From: Clostridium sp.
GTDB lineage: Bacteria > Bacillota_A > Clostridia > Lachnospirales > Lachnospiraceae
DNA: 64,000 bases
Reading direction: 5' to 3'
NCBI GenBank assembly: GCA_023666975.1
Contig: JAMPAW010000004.1
Span: forward strand, 27,345 to 91,344
Shown here: piece by piece, positions 32,921 to 42,327 of the stretch
How positions within the stretch are numbered: the stretch's first letter is position 1
How the letters are laid out: every line of letters starts with the position of its first letter
The notes under the pieces: generated by a model
Database searches by the model: none
Seen by the model: the letters and a program-made list of their open reading frames with translations, nothing else
Told to the model about the DNA's origin: nothing
Position numbers and translations under genes: made by a program

Positions 32921-35900
32921 TCATCTCCTAATCTGCTCCAGAATCGTCGGGTCCTTTATCTTCTTATCCTCTGCAAACAGAAGCACCTTCGTCATGATTT
33001 CCGCCGTCTTTGGGTCATCATCTGCAAATGGCAGGAACAGCTTGCCCCGATGCTGGGAATGCACCGGTAATACATGAATCATAGTTCCGCCCTGCATATG
33101 AACCACACCGCTTCCCAGATGAATGGTATAGGTTCCATACGTACCTGTGACAACTGCATGATTGCCACTGACCGTAACATTCGTGAGCTTGAACAATGGC
33201 AGGGTACAGGTCAGTAATGCAGCACGCATTTCGATGGTAGAATGGCTGGTCTCCGGGTCTACACCGCCTACATGGGCTACACTGACTGCCAAATCCACAT
33301 CCCGCATGACTTCGGAGAAAATCACATCCGGAATGTTTTCGAGCCGGAGTCGCTTTCCGGTTTTCCGGTCTGAGAATTCCACCCATTCCAATGTAGGCGC
33401 CTCAATATCCGCCGGACTGAACCAGTCTGCCAGAGCATAGATTCTGGCTATGATATTCTCCCTATAGTATACCTTCTGTAAACCGTCCTCTACATCCGCT
33501 ACCCATCTCCGGGTCTTTAAGCATGCCACTGTCTTTTTCGGCTGAATCTGATGTCCGGCATACCGTCTGGAATATTCCATTGCCAGCTCTTCTTCCGTCT
33601 TAACATACAGCTCCCGGAATACCTGCTTGAAGCTCTGGGTAATCTGTTTCTCACACAGCAGTCTCTGGTAGTCAGACCAATGTCCATCCTGATAAATGTG
33701 GAATGGATGCGCTACCGTTACCTCGGCATTCTTCTTACATGGCACCTCAGTTCCTGCGTAATCAAGCAGCTTCTTCTGCTCCAGGAAGCCAATCCTGTCA
33801 CCACACTTAAATAACAGACTCTTTACAATCGGACAAACTACCGGATTCTTGTGAAGCTCTATGATTTCCTCTACCGTAAAAACGGTTTCATCCTCCATTG
33901 CCTGCTCAAACATAACCTTTGTCCGCTTCAACTGGTCTGTCAGCTTCTTCTTTGTCTCCGTCAGCAGTATGACATGCTCATTTTTCTTGTATTTTGTAGG
34001 AATGCTCTTTAGCGCCTTGCCGTTCTTCTCACAGCAAATCTCCGTCCTTCCATTTTCATCTACCTGTAACCGGACACGAATATCCTCAATCTCTTTGGCT
34101 TCAAATAACTCCTGTACATCCTCCAGCAGCTTTGTCTCCATCTGTAAGGTCAGCCGGGTCACATCCGAATAGCCTGCATTCATGGCAAGATTCGACATGG
34201 CAATCTCTACTGCTGCCTTCTCGCTGGCAATCCGCTGAGCGCCGAACTTCTTACTCTCCTTCAGGAAGCCTTGTAAAAATAAATAACGCCGGAAAACATC
34301 ATCTTTATCATCCAGGGGAATCAGTCCATATGCCATAAGCAAATCCTTATTCCGCTTATCCGATACCTTCTGTTCCACTTCCTCCTTCTTCAGCTTACCC
34401 AATACCGCATCTGCATATTTTCTGGCTCTGGCATGCTTCGCCCCGTCAGAGATATATTTTGCCGCATCATACACCAGATTAAACCGCTTCTCTCCCATTG
34501 TTTCATATGCTGACCGGAACCAGTGAATGTCAAAGGCGCCCAGCTTCAATTCATCCTCGGAAAGAGGCGTGTATTTTGCAATCATTGCCCTCCGTACATC
34601 ATCAAAGGATTCATTCATATGTGCCATAAAGTAATAGCATACGGACTGGAAGCCCTCCCATTGCAGATATTCCCCAATGATATTCATCCACTCCGGAGAA
34701 TACAGAGCAGCTTCCAGCAGCCGCTTCTCCGTAATACCAGTGCCTTTTAGCATCCCGGCAAGCTTCTGGGCAGAATCCTCCGCTTCCGGAATACAGACAC
34801 TCAGCAAATGACTGAGACACCCCTTCTTGCTCTCAGAAGTATAATAGGTAGACCGTTCCAGCTTATCAGCCCCCAGTGCCTTCAATATAGTAATGAAATA
34901 CTCCATGCCGTAAATCCGTTCAATCGAATTAATATACCTGGAATACTCTGTTTCGCTATCTCCCCGTCGCAGCTCGATATCCAAAACGAACCCTGTCATC
35001 GTTTCATACACCTGATTGGCAAATTGCAGTAATGCCTCTTCCTCTGCTGTCGGTTCCCTGTCACTATCATATGGCCGGTTCAAAATCTCCTGAAATATCG
35101 CTTTTTGTCTCTGCAGCTTCCAGCTTCCGAACTTCTTCCTGTTGGCAACACTTCTGCCCTGCTCCCGGAAGCCGGATGCCAGAATGGACAACGTACTCAG
35201 TGCATCCCTCCGATTCTCCTGACGGAATAAATACTCATACATGGCTTCCTTCGAGATAATTCCCCGATAAGCTGCAATCAGATATGGCTTCACATCCGGT
35301 CTTTGAAAATGATTGCTATATATATAGGTAGTACCCCTAAGCTGGAAACGCTCATCCACACCATGCGGGGATACATATATATTTTGAGTCGGGCGCTTCG
35401 CTGCTCTTGCAAAGGTCTTATCAGACATAGCAACAACAAGAGGAAACAGTTCCTCAAACACTTCTCCCACCTGATTACAAGTCATACTGGAAAAGAACGC
35501 ATTTATCTGAGGATGAGTGATAAAATGGACTTCCCCCTCTTTAAACGGAAGCAATACCTGCTCCTGTGGCAGACAGGTGACATACCAGTATGCCAATGCC
35601 GCTGCCGGATAAATATAATCCACAGTATCTGCATATTCCGTTAACAGACGTTCCACAATTCTGGCAAGAGGATAGTAATACTTATAACTCACCGGAGCTT
35701 CATAGCCTGCTCCAAATATGTAACGAATCTGTGGCTTCATCACATCCTGAAATTGATTCTCCTCCCTGCTTGCCGACAAAAGAATATGCATCCGGAGCAA
35801 CCGCTTTATATCATGGATACTGCCTTCATACCACTCCTTCCAAAGGGAAAGGCATGGCGTCTCTCTCTTATTTTCACTGATAAATTCCGGATTATGCATA

Positions 35901-38158
35901 AAGCCGCTGGACAGCGTGTACATTTCTCCCCCATATCCCCTGTATTCATCCAGCTCGTGCGCCTCAAACAGCTTATGAAGACTTGCACAGTCCTCCTTGA
36001 CAGAAGCCATGGCATCTGATTTCGCACCTGTTTTTTCCGTACGCTGCCGGAAGCCTTCCATCTGCTTCGACTGGGATTCCGTTCCTGCCAGCTCTGCCCC
36101 CATCTCAGAGTCAGGGAAATATTCCAGAAATACCTGAATGCATTTATCGATAAATCCGGTCCGCCCAAGCTTCGGAACATATGCATCTTCTTCCCGGTAT
36201 AAAGGGGCTGACTTCCCGCCCGGGGCAGATGCCTGCTGCTCCTGTCCCAGAATATTATCTGCCAGAATCTGTTCCTTTGCCGTCAGATTCTCCAAGGCCC
36301 TTATCATTTGCCGGCAGGTATCCTGTAAGGATTTCTTTTTCTCATCCTTCATAACCTGCATGACAAGGTCAAGTCCTGCCGTACGCTTCTCTTCCTTCTT
36401 ATCTTCCAGCAGCCGCCGAATCGTCTCAAGCAGCTTCTCATTCTCCTGCTGATATAAGAGAGAAATCAAGGTTTCCCGCATATCTGCTGCCTTGTATTTC
36501 AGCATGGACTCCATCTGCCTGTAATTTTCCTCCTCCAGAGTGGTATGCTGTATAATCTCCTTTGCCCGGTTCCTAGTCCAGGATTCCTTGTTGCAAAGCG
36601 CCTCCGTTACCACCGTCCTTTGAATCTTCGTCTCTGGCTGCTCCAGTGCATATGCCAGACATAAGCCACGCTCCGAGGTATCGCAATCCTTAATCCACGG
36701 ACAGCATTCATCCAGCTTTTCGTTATCCCGCAGCATTCTGGCAATGACGCACATCCGGGATATGAATGCGGACTTCGTCAGGCTGGCAGAGTACCAGGGA
36801 AAAATACACGGAGAAAAATCAAGACTGTTCTTTGGCATTTCCTGATACAACGCAAGCAGAAGCTGATAATAAGCCTCTGCTTCCTTCTGATTGTCAAAGT
36901 ACCGTTCCAGCGTCAGCTTACGGCGGTCTTCCTCTCTTCTGGCATAGTCATCCCAATCCCGCATAAAATGAGGCATATAGACCGCCAGAATATCGTACTG
37001 GTCCCTTTGCTCCCGGATTACATTCTTTGCCAGTGTATGAGCGAATTCCTGATTATCGAGATTGGCGCAGAAGTACCCGGTGGTCAGAATCTGGTGATGC
37101 GTCCCCGTTCTTGCCACATCCTTAACACGGTTCAAGGCGTCCTGTACATCATACACACCGATTGCCCATAAAGCAATGTATATCTTCATGCTGTCTTCCG
37201 TTGCCAGATATTCCTCGATGTGTCCGGAATCCTCCAGTACATAGGAAATATCCCGGATACTCTTATCACTGATGCGCTCCAGGTCCCCGCTTTCCTCTGC
37301 AATCAGCCCCAGCCATGTTCCCACTGCCCGTTTGACAGAAGAAAAGCGAATCAGATTCTGCTCTTCTATCACCGAAAGCAGAGAGCGGAAAGAGGAAATC
37401 GTTCCCATATCCATGGATTCACAGATTGCCTGGCGCAGTCCCTCCTGTAGACGGGCAGCAAGCAGCAGCTTTCCTAACTGCTCCTGCATACTCCGGTTAT
37501 TACTTCTCACGATACCCTGTATAAAGTTCCGATGAAAGGTTATCTCCCCTTCTCCATTGATAATGTCAGTCAATGCCGCCTCCACGCCGGCATTTCCCTG
37601 CTCCAGCTCATAAGCGATTACCTCCGGCGCGATTCCGGTTTGTCTCCAGCTTCCGTTATAATGCATAAAGTACGCCCGCTCCCGTTCCGGCAGCTTTAAT
37701 TGCAGGATATCCGCCACATCCGCGTCAATCGTCATGGTTTCATGAAAGTCATAAATAATGCGCAGCATTCGCTTCATATCATATACCCTTGTCCGAAACG
37801 GCCGTCGGTAATAGGACTGGGAATAGGGCCATTCAATATAGTGGTCTAAGGTATAACAGAGCGCTTCCCGAAAGCGTGCATATATGTAACCGGAAAACAG
37901 CCAGTCCAACTCCTTCCGGACGAAATGAGATGGTTTCTTATATTTGCCGGAATTCAAGCCCTCATACAAATCAACGGCATAGGAGGAGGTAAAGCCCCAT
38001 ACAAAGGTGTTGGAAACATATCTGCCGGAGGTATCAATTTCATCAAAAAACTTTTTCCTCTCTCCGCTTAGCTGCTTTGGAAAGCCCTCTGCTCTTTTCC
38101 GAACCTCAGCTTCAAATTCTTTACATAATGTTTCCATTCTCTCATCACTCATGGGCAT
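32921..38158 (-). CDS. Giant DUF4132 protein
   Basis: The 1745-residue protein has the DUF4132 domain in its C-terminal part (about residues 1540-1720): TRRWVADVEDGLQKVYYREN, ALADWFSPADIEAPTLEW, FSEVMRDVDLAVSVAHVGG. The rest is long, helical and repeat-like (HEAT/ARM-type impression), with no signal peptide or membrane helix. DUF4132 proteins occur in many bacteria, some with WGR domains. The molecular role is not known. AAAGGACG precedes the ATG. It is the last gene of a leftward cluster that starts near 40234. Confidence 0.8.
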   Translation of the reverse strand: MPMSDERMETLCKEFEAEVRKRAEGFPKQLSGERKKFFDEIDTSGRYVSNTFVWGFTSSYAVDLYEGLNSGKYKKPSHFVRKELDWLFSGYIYARFREALCYTLDHYIEWPYSQSYYRRPFRTRVYDMKRMLRIIYDFHETMTIDADVADILQLKLPERERAYFMHYNGSWRQTGIAPEVIAYELEQGNAGVEAALTDIINGEGEITFHRNFIQGIVRSNNRSMQEQLGKLLLAARLQEGLRQAICESMDMGTISSFRSLLSVIEEQNLIRFSSVKRAVGTWLGLIAEESGDLERISDKSIRDISYVLEDSGHIEEYLATEDSMKIYIALWAIGVYDVQDALNRVKDVARTGTHHQILTTGYFCANLDNQEFAHTLAKNVIREQRDQYDILAVYMPHFMRDWDDYARREEDRRKLTLERYFDNQKEAEAYYQLLLALYQEMPKNSLDFSPCIFPWYSASLTKSAFISRMCVIARMLRDNEKLDECCPWIKDCDTSERGLCLAYALEQPETKIQRTVVTEALCNKESWTRNRAKEIIQHTTLEEENYRQMESMLKYKAADMRETLISLLYQQENEKLLETIRRLLEDKKEEKRTAGLDLVMQVMKDEKKKSLQDTCRQMIRALENLTAKEQILADNILGQEQQASAPGGKSAPLYREEDAYVPKLGRTGFIDKCIQVFLEYFPDSEMGAELAGTESQSKQMEGFRQRTEKTGAKSDAMASVKEDCASLHKLFEAHELDEYRGYGGEMYTLSSGFMHNPEFISENKRETPCLSLWKEWYEGSIHDIKRLLRMHILLSASREENQFQDVMKPQIRYIFGAGYEAPVSYKYYYPLARIVERLLTEYADTVDYIYPAAALAYWYVTCLPQEQVLLPFKEGEVHFITHPQINAFFSSMTCNQVGEVFEELFPLVVAMSDKTFARAAKRPTQNIYVSPHGVDERFQLRGTTYIYSNHFQRPDVKPYLIAAYRGIISKEAMYEYLFRQENRRDALSTLSILASGFREQGRSVANRKKFGSWKLQRQKAIFQEILNRPYDSDREPTAEEEALLQFANQVYETMTGFVLDIELRRGDSETEYSRYINSIERIYGMEYFITILKALGADKLERSTYYTSESKKGCLSHLLSVCIPEAEDSAQKLAGMLKGTGITEKRLLEAALYSPEWMNIIGEYLQWEGFQSVCYYFMAHMNESFDDVRRAMIAKYTPLSEDELKLGAFDIHWFRSAYETMGEKRFNLVYDAAKYISDGAKHARARKYADAVLGKLKKEEVEQKVSDKRNKDLLMAYGLIPLDDKDDVFRRYLFLQGFLKESKKFGAQRIASEKAAVEIAMSNLAMNAGYSDVTRLTLQMETKLLEDVQELFEAKEIEDIRVRLQVDENGRTEICCEKNGKALKSIPTKYKKNEHVILLTETKKKLTDQLKRTKVMFEQAMEDETVFTVEEIIELHKNPVVCPIVKSLLFKCGDRIGFLEQKKLLDYAGTEVPCKKNAEVTVAHPFHIYQDGHWSDYQRLLCEKQITQSFKQVFRELYVKTEEELAMEYSRRYAGHQIQPKKTVACLKTRRWVADVEDGLQKVYYRENIIARIYALADWFSPADIEAPTLEWVEFSDRKTGKRLRLENIPDVIFSEVMRDVDLAVSVAHVGGVDPETSHSTIEMRAALLTCTLPLFKLTNVTVSGNHAVVTGTYGTYTIHLGSGVVHMQGGTMIHVLPVHSQHRGKLFLPFADDDPKTAEIMTKVLLFAEDKKIKDPTILEQIRR

Positions 38159-38319
38159 ACTTCGTCCTTTCTGTTATCGTTTACTATATGAATTTACAAG
38201 GTCATCCTTTCACAAAATCAGATATACCAACCGCCTTTTCTGCTGATATATTTTCAAACACAAGCTAAAGAAGCGTTTACGCTTCCCTTCTGAATCTCTA
38301 CACCCCGCTCAAACACAAG

Positions 38320-38754
38320 CTAAGGAAGCATAATTCTGCCCCAGATGAATATAAAGAATACAGATGCCAATACAAAGACAGCCCCTACTGAAGCAAATAT
38401 AATCCCTGCGACCAGCAAAAGCTTTCCTTCTGATTTTTCTGTGATTTGACCGTCAGCAGAAATATAAAGAGTTACGGATGTTCCTAATGGGGCCGGCGTC
38501 GAAGTGGACACCGGGCTTGTATACCTTTGAAATTCCCCATTGTAGTAATACTCATAAACCGGCGCATAAGTTATATGGTAACCACCGGAATTCTGCCGTT
38601 TGTATCGTACTTCCTTGAAATCCACGATTTTTCCGCTGATTTCCCGGGCATCTCGTATCGCCTGACTGATTCGCTTATAAAACACTAGCAAAACCACGCC
38701 AATTATTACAAATAATATTCCAAATACTGGAAAGATAATCTTTATTAATATCAT
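38320..38754 (-). CDS. DUF3592 membrane protein
   Basis: The 144-residue protein has transmembrane helices at about residues 5-26 and 112-138. The beta-rich extracytoplasmic part between them (YAPVYEYYYNGEFQRYTSP, LYISADGQITE) matches DUF3592, a family of unknown role. AAAGGAGG precedes the ATG at 38754. An upstream ATG at 38811 has no ribosome site. Confidence 0.75.
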   Translation of the reverse strand: MILIKIIFPVFGILFVIIGVVLLVFYKRISQAIRDAREISGKIVDFKEVRYKRQNSGGYHITYAPVYEYYYNGEFQRYTSPVSTSTPAPLGTSVTLYISADGQITEKSEGKLLLVAGIIFASVGAVFVLASVFFIFIWGRIMLP

Positions 38755-38811
38755 TCTTGTCCTCCTTTTACACGTAATCCGGCAGCAAAGTCTTAAGCTC
38801 CGGATAATCAT

Positions 38812-39255
38812 CTAGGCACATATTTTTCCCTCTTTATAGCATTCGCTGATGTAATCCCGGGGCTGGTAATAGAAATCTGTATTATAATTCGATATTATAG
38901 CATCAATCCATGAGGAATAAACCTCCATAATCCATTCAATAATGCTACGCTCTGAGTTCTCAGATATATCCTCAATTAATCGTTCATATACTTCTCCAAT
39001 TGTCCAATAATCCGGCACTTCGTATCTGCATTTAGCAATATTGTCAAATGTATTTGATGGAATATTACATCCACAAATAAATTCATCCGCAACTTTTTCT
39101 ATTGGCTCACAATGAAAAACATCTGCATATTCATATATTCGTTTTATGGTATCTTTTCCCAAATATCTTACAACAACAGACCTTCTCTGCTTCTGTTTTC
39201 TTCCAATAAACTCTATTAAACTACATGTAAAAAATAACGCATTATCATTCTTCAT
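38812..39255 (-). CDS. Conserved protein coupled to DUF3990, possible antitoxin or partner
   Basis: The 147-residue protein starts MKNDNALFFTCSLIEFIGRK. The first 60 residues (RRSVVVRYLGKDTIKRIYEY) resemble proteins that accompany DUF3990 genes in Lachnospiraceae. The remainder is helical. It overlaps the DUF3990 stop by 11 bases, which supports a functional pair. The role is inferred from context only. Confidence 0.55.
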   Translation of the reverse strand: MKNDNALFFTCSLIEFIGRKQKQRRSVVVRYLGKDTIKRIYEYADVFHCEPIEKVADEFICGCNIPSNTFDNIAKCRYEVPDYWTIGEVYERLIEDISENSERSIIEWIMEVYSSWIDAIISNYNTDFYYQPRDYISECYKEGKICA

Positions 39256-39721
39256 CTCTCACTTCACTCCCTTTCAGAAACCGCAATGTCTTCAAAGCCT
39301 CTGCCGTATGAAAGCTAATCTGGTGCGTCGGCTTCTTAAACTTTGCCAGACTCCAGAATGCTTCTCTGCTGATTCTTCCATCAAGAAAATTCTGGACATA
39401 ATTGAATATAGTATCATCCGCCATAGGTCCTTCAACAATATCATAATCGTGTGAACTGCCACTTCTACAGGCCACAATAAAATCCAGCCATTCTTCCGTC
39501 ATCTCTGAAAATATTTTTACATTCAAAGAATTATTCGGTACATAGCAATATTCATTCAAATATCCCACACCACTAAATCTAGTTGCCCAGCGCTTTGCCT
39601 GTTCGGAATAAACGGTACAATAAAATCCAAAATAAAAATCTTTATTATACTTTTGAGTCCTAATTTCAGGTGACATGACTATTTCTTTACTTCCATGATA
39701 TAAAATCATTTCATTTGACAT
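39245..39721 (-). CDS. DUF3990 protein, ADP-ribosyltransferase-like toxin candidate
   Basis: The 158-residue protein begins with a strand MILYHGSKEIV followed by YNKDFYFGFYCTVYSEQAKRW and VEGPMADD. This is the usual DUF3990 order and is reminiscent of the H-Y/S-x-S core of ADP-ribosyltransferases. Family members are suspected toxins. The ATG at 39721 has GGAAGGAG upstream. The overlapping partner gene downstream would be the antitoxin if this is a TA pair. Activity is not proven. Confidence 0.65.
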   Translation of the reverse strand: MSNEMILYHGSKEIVMSPEIRTQKYNKDFYFGFYCTVYSEQAKRWATRFSGVGYLNEYCYVPNNSLNVKIFSEMTEEWLDFIVACRSGSSHDYDIVEGPMADDTIFNYVQNFLDGRISREAFWSLAKFKKPTHQISFHTAEALKTLRFLKGSEVRDEE

Positions 39722-39808
39722 ATCAACTTCTCCTTCCAAATTTGTCATATTGGCACTGTCACTTCAGCAGGGTTGCCTTGGAAATCAATAAACTCTGCAA
39801 TCCAACTT

Positions 39809-40234
39809 TTACCAATATACAGATGTATAGCTTCCGGAAAGCATCGTTAACCGTACCAGTGTCAGCACATCCGCTTCTGTCAGATGAAGCTCCTGCCCTG
39901 CTTCCCCCAGTTCTTCCTCATTTCGAAATATGCGGAATAACCCATCCTCATATGCCTGCAAAGCTGTGTCCGCCGCTTTCTGTTCATTCACCTTTCCTTC
40001 ATTGTAATGAATACCAAAAGCAATCTTGCCAATCTCCTTCTGTGCCTCTATCTCTGCCTCTGTCATGGGCTGCTCCACCTTGGCCGCTCTGACTCTGTAT
40101 TCCTTTACACAGGTATGCACACACTCTCGAATCAGTTCCCCTACATTTGCCGGGGAATGCTCCAGCTCAAAGGGAACTGCCTGAAACTTATTTCTTTTTT
40201 TGCCAAGCTGTTTTAACGTAACCTTTACATACAT
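39809..40234 (-). CDS. Conserved protein of the DUF4132 cluster, unknown
   Basis: The 141-residue protein starts MYVKVTLKQLGKKRNK and ends in a helical region (EADVLTLVRLTMLSGSY). Related small proteins accompany DUF4132 genes in Lachnospiraceae. No function is known. GGAGGAAGGGAG precedes the ATG. It is the first gene of the leftward cluster, and the toxin gene pair lies between it and the DUF4132 gene. Confidence 0.6.
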   Translation of the reverse strand: MYVKVTLKQLGKKRNKFQAVPFELEHSPANVGELIRECVHTCVKEYRVRAAKVEQPMTEAEIEAQKEIGKIAFGIHYNEGKVNEQKAADTALQAYEDGLFRIFRNEEELGEAGQELHLTEADVLTLVRLTMLSGSYTSVYW

Positions 40235-40435
40235 TGTTCTTCTCCCTTCCTCCTGCTGTCATACGAAGATTCGTCGGTCTTTTATGGTTATTATATACCT
40301 GTTTGCAATAACTTTGAATAGATATATTTATATAATTCTATAGTCCTTTTAATACGAAATCCTTTTGTTTTAATTTGGTATCTATTTAAAAATTTATTAT
40401 TATTTATTTTTTGTTTATTGTACATCTATTTGTAT

Positions 40436-40441
40436 TATAAT
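40436..40441 (+). promoter_or_regulatory. -10 box of the toxin promoter
   Basis: TATAAT, preceded by the weak -35 candidate TTGTTT at 40411-40416 (19-base gap). The transcript would begin about 20 bases before the hairpin that hides the toxin ribosome site. Confidence 0.5.
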
Positions 40442-40466
40442 AAAATATATTTGTGGGAACGGTTGT

Positions 40467-40482
40467 CCCCTTGAGAAAGGGG
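40467..40482 (+). promoter_or_regulatory. Hairpin hiding the toxin ribosome-binding site
   Basis: CCCCTT-GAGA-AAGGGG, a perfect 6-bp stem with a four-base loop. The 3' arm is the Shine-Dalgarno sequence of the toxin gene, so translation should be blocked until the stem opens. Confidence 0.65.
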
Positions 40483-40490
40483 GGATGCCT

Positions 40491-40592
40491 ATGTATGTTA
40501 CATATGACGAATTAATCCAAATTGGATTGTTCCTGGTAGCTCTGATAGGTCTTATTTATAAGATAATTTCCGATAAAAAGGACAAAAAATAA
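40491..40592 (+). CDS. Small hydrophobic type I toxin (holin-like toxin family)
   Basis: The 33-residue peptide MYVTYDELIQIGLFLVALIG-LIYKIISDKKDKK has one membrane helix (about residues 8-26) and a lysine-rich tail. This is the signature of short Firmicute type I toxins of the TxpA/BsrG-like or 'holin-like toxin' group that damage membranes when expressed. AAGGGGGG lies six bases before the ATG. An ATG two codons earlier is too close to it. The ribosome site is in a hairpin, and an antisense RNA candidate overlaps the 3' end. Confidence 0.8.
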   Translation: MYVTYDELIQIGLFLVALIGLIYKIISDKKDKK

Positions 40593-40701
40593 ACCGCCCT
40601 CTCTGCAAAGTGTGCGGTTTATTTTTATCCAACATCTTGCAAGGGGCACAACCAAGTACCACCTTTGCTATTATACTAACATTCTTATTACAGAATATCA
40701 A
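40590..40701 (-). ncRNA. Candidate antisense antitoxin RNA with its promoter
   Basis: On the minus strand TTGATA (40696-40701) and TATAAT (40670-40675), with a 20-base gap, could start a transcript near 40663. It would run towards the toxin and end at the shared stem AAACCGC...GCGGTTT (40591-40620) followed by a T-run. The RNA, about 75 bases, would pair with the toxin mRNA 3' end, as RatA does with TxpA. The wide promoter gap is the weak point. Confidence 0.45.
40591..40626. terminator. Bidirectional terminator of the toxin locus
   Basis: AAACCGC and GCGGTTT pair around a 16-base loop. T-runs follow on both strands (TATTTTT rightwards, TATTTTTT leftwards). Confidence 0.75.
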
Positions 40702-40738
40702 GCTTTTTCTATTGATATGCTAACACATATTCATTCTT

Positions 40739-42094
40739 TTACTGCTCTAACCGGGCTCTCAGTTTTTCCTGCTCTTCTTCATAACCAGGCTTGCCAAGCA
40801 AAGCAAACATGTTCTTCTTGTAGCTTTCCACCCCCGGCTGATTGAACGGATTCACACCCAATACATAGCCGCTGACACCACAGGAGAATTCAAAGAAATA
40901 GAACAACTCACCCAGACAATACTCATCCATATGCGGAATCGTAATCTTCAGGTTCGGAATCTGACCATCCACATGAGCAAGGATAGTTCCGTTCATTGCC
41001 TGCTGATTAATATAATCAACGGTTCTTCCGGCAAGATAATTCATACCATCAATATCATTATCTTCCTTCTCCATAATAATCTTTCTTCTTGGATTCTGAA
41101 CATCCAATACCGTTTCAATATGGTTCTTCGTCCCATCCTGAATAAACTGTCCCAGAGAATGCAAATCCGTGGTAAAGTCAACGGCTGTCGGGAACAGACC
41201 CATTCCGTCCTTACCCTCAGACTCACCAAACAGCTGCTTCCACCACTCACCAATATAGTGAACAGACGGAGTATAGTTTGCAAGAATCTCCATGGTCTTG
41301 CCCTTCTCTAACAGGATGTTACGCAGGGCGACATACTGTAATGCATAATTATTGTCAAAATCATTTTCCAGACAATACTTTCTGGAATATGCAGCACCCT
41401 CCATTAACCGGTCTATATCCGCACCGGATACTGCGATTGGAAGCAGACCGACAGCGGTCAATACAGAGAAACGTCCGCCCACATCATCCGGAACGACAAA
41501 GGTTTCATAGCCTTCCGCATCTGCCAGCTGCTTCAATGCTCCTTTTGCCTTATCGGTAGTTGCATAGATTCTCTTGGCAGCTTCCTTCTGACCATATTTC
41601 TCAATCAATAAACGCTTAAATAAACGGAAGGCAATGGCTGGCTCCGTGGTCGTACCAGACTTGGAAATTACATTAATGGAAAAATCCCGGTCCCCAACTA
41701 CTTCCAGCAAATGCTCCAGATAGGTAGAACTGATATTATTACCTGCAAAGAAAATCTGTGGGGTCTTACGCATATTCTTATCAATCACATTATAGAAGCT
41801 GTGGCGTAATGCCTCAATGGCTGCTCTTGCACCCAGATAAGAACCGCCGATACCAATGACAATCAGAATCTCTGAATCACTCTGAATCTTCTTGGCCGCT
41901 TTCTTAATTCTCTCAAACTCTTCCTTATCATAATTGACCGGAAGGTCTAACCATCCCAGAAAATCTTTCCCTGCGCCAGTACGGTTGACCAGCACTTCCT
42001 TTGCATCTAATACCCGCTTGCTCATTGCCTTCAGATTATCATCTGAGACCATGAATCTGGCGTTGCTGTAATCAAAGCTGATATTGTAATCCAT
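40739..42094 (-). CDS. pgi: Glucose-6-phosphate isomerase
   Basis: The 451-residue cytosolic enzyme interconverts glucose 6-phosphate and fructose 6-phosphate. Family motifs: [14 protein letters not shown] near residue 80, [15 protein letters not shown] near 140 (phosphate-binding loop), [15 protein letters not shown] near 205, and the catalytic region [20 protein letters not shown] near 295. Length fits the short bacterial form. AAGGAGAG precedes the ATG, with a consensus promoter at 42262-42290. It appears monocistronic. Confidence 0.97.
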   Translation of the reverse strand: MDYNISFDYSNARFMVSDDNLKAMSKRVLDAKEVLVNRTGAGKDFLGWLDLPVNYDKEEFERIKKAAKKIQSDSEILIVIGIGGSYLGARAAIEALRHSFYNVIDKNMRKTPQIFFAGNNISSTYLEHLLEVVGDRDFSINVISKSGTTTEPAIAFRLFKRLLIEKYGQKEAAKRIYATTDKAKGALKQLADAEGYETFVVPDDVGGRFSVLTAVGLLPIAVSGADIDRLMEGAAYSRKYCLENDFDNNYALQYVALRNILLEKGKTMEILANYTPSVHYIGEWWKQLFGESEGKDGMGLFPTAVDFTTDLHSLGQFIQDGTKNHIETVLDVQNPRRKIIMEKEDNDIDGMNYLAGRTVDYINQQAMNGTILAHVDGQIPNLKITIPHMDEYCLGELFYFFEFSCGVSGYVLGVNPFNQPGVESYKKNMFALLGKPGYEEEQEKLRARLEQ

Positions 42095-42261
42095 TGCTTT
42101 CTCTCCTTACTTTTCCTATTGTATTGCGGCACTCCATGCCCACCCTGCTCCCGCTCATCCGGCATCAGGGCTATCCTCTTTTTAAATACGCACTTAGGCT
42201 TCTTCAAATGTAATTCTGTCTGTACCTAAACTGATATTTCTTACATGGTTTTGCTTCAATT

Positions 42262-42290
42262 ATTGTAGCAAACCAGCATTAGAAATTCAA
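42262..42290 (-). promoter_or_regulatory. Sigma-A promoter of pgi
   Basis: On the minus strand: TTGAAT, 17 bases, TACAAT. It lies about 170 bases before the pgi start, leaving a long untranslated leader without obvious structure. Confidence 0.7.
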
Positions 42291-42327
42291 GCATTACATG
42301 AAATATATCACTAGACAATTTTGCCCT

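Noticed and set aside
39722..39808. Small open frame between the DUF3990 gene and 39809-40234
   Set aside because: It lacks a start codon and ribosome site and has no recognisable sequence.
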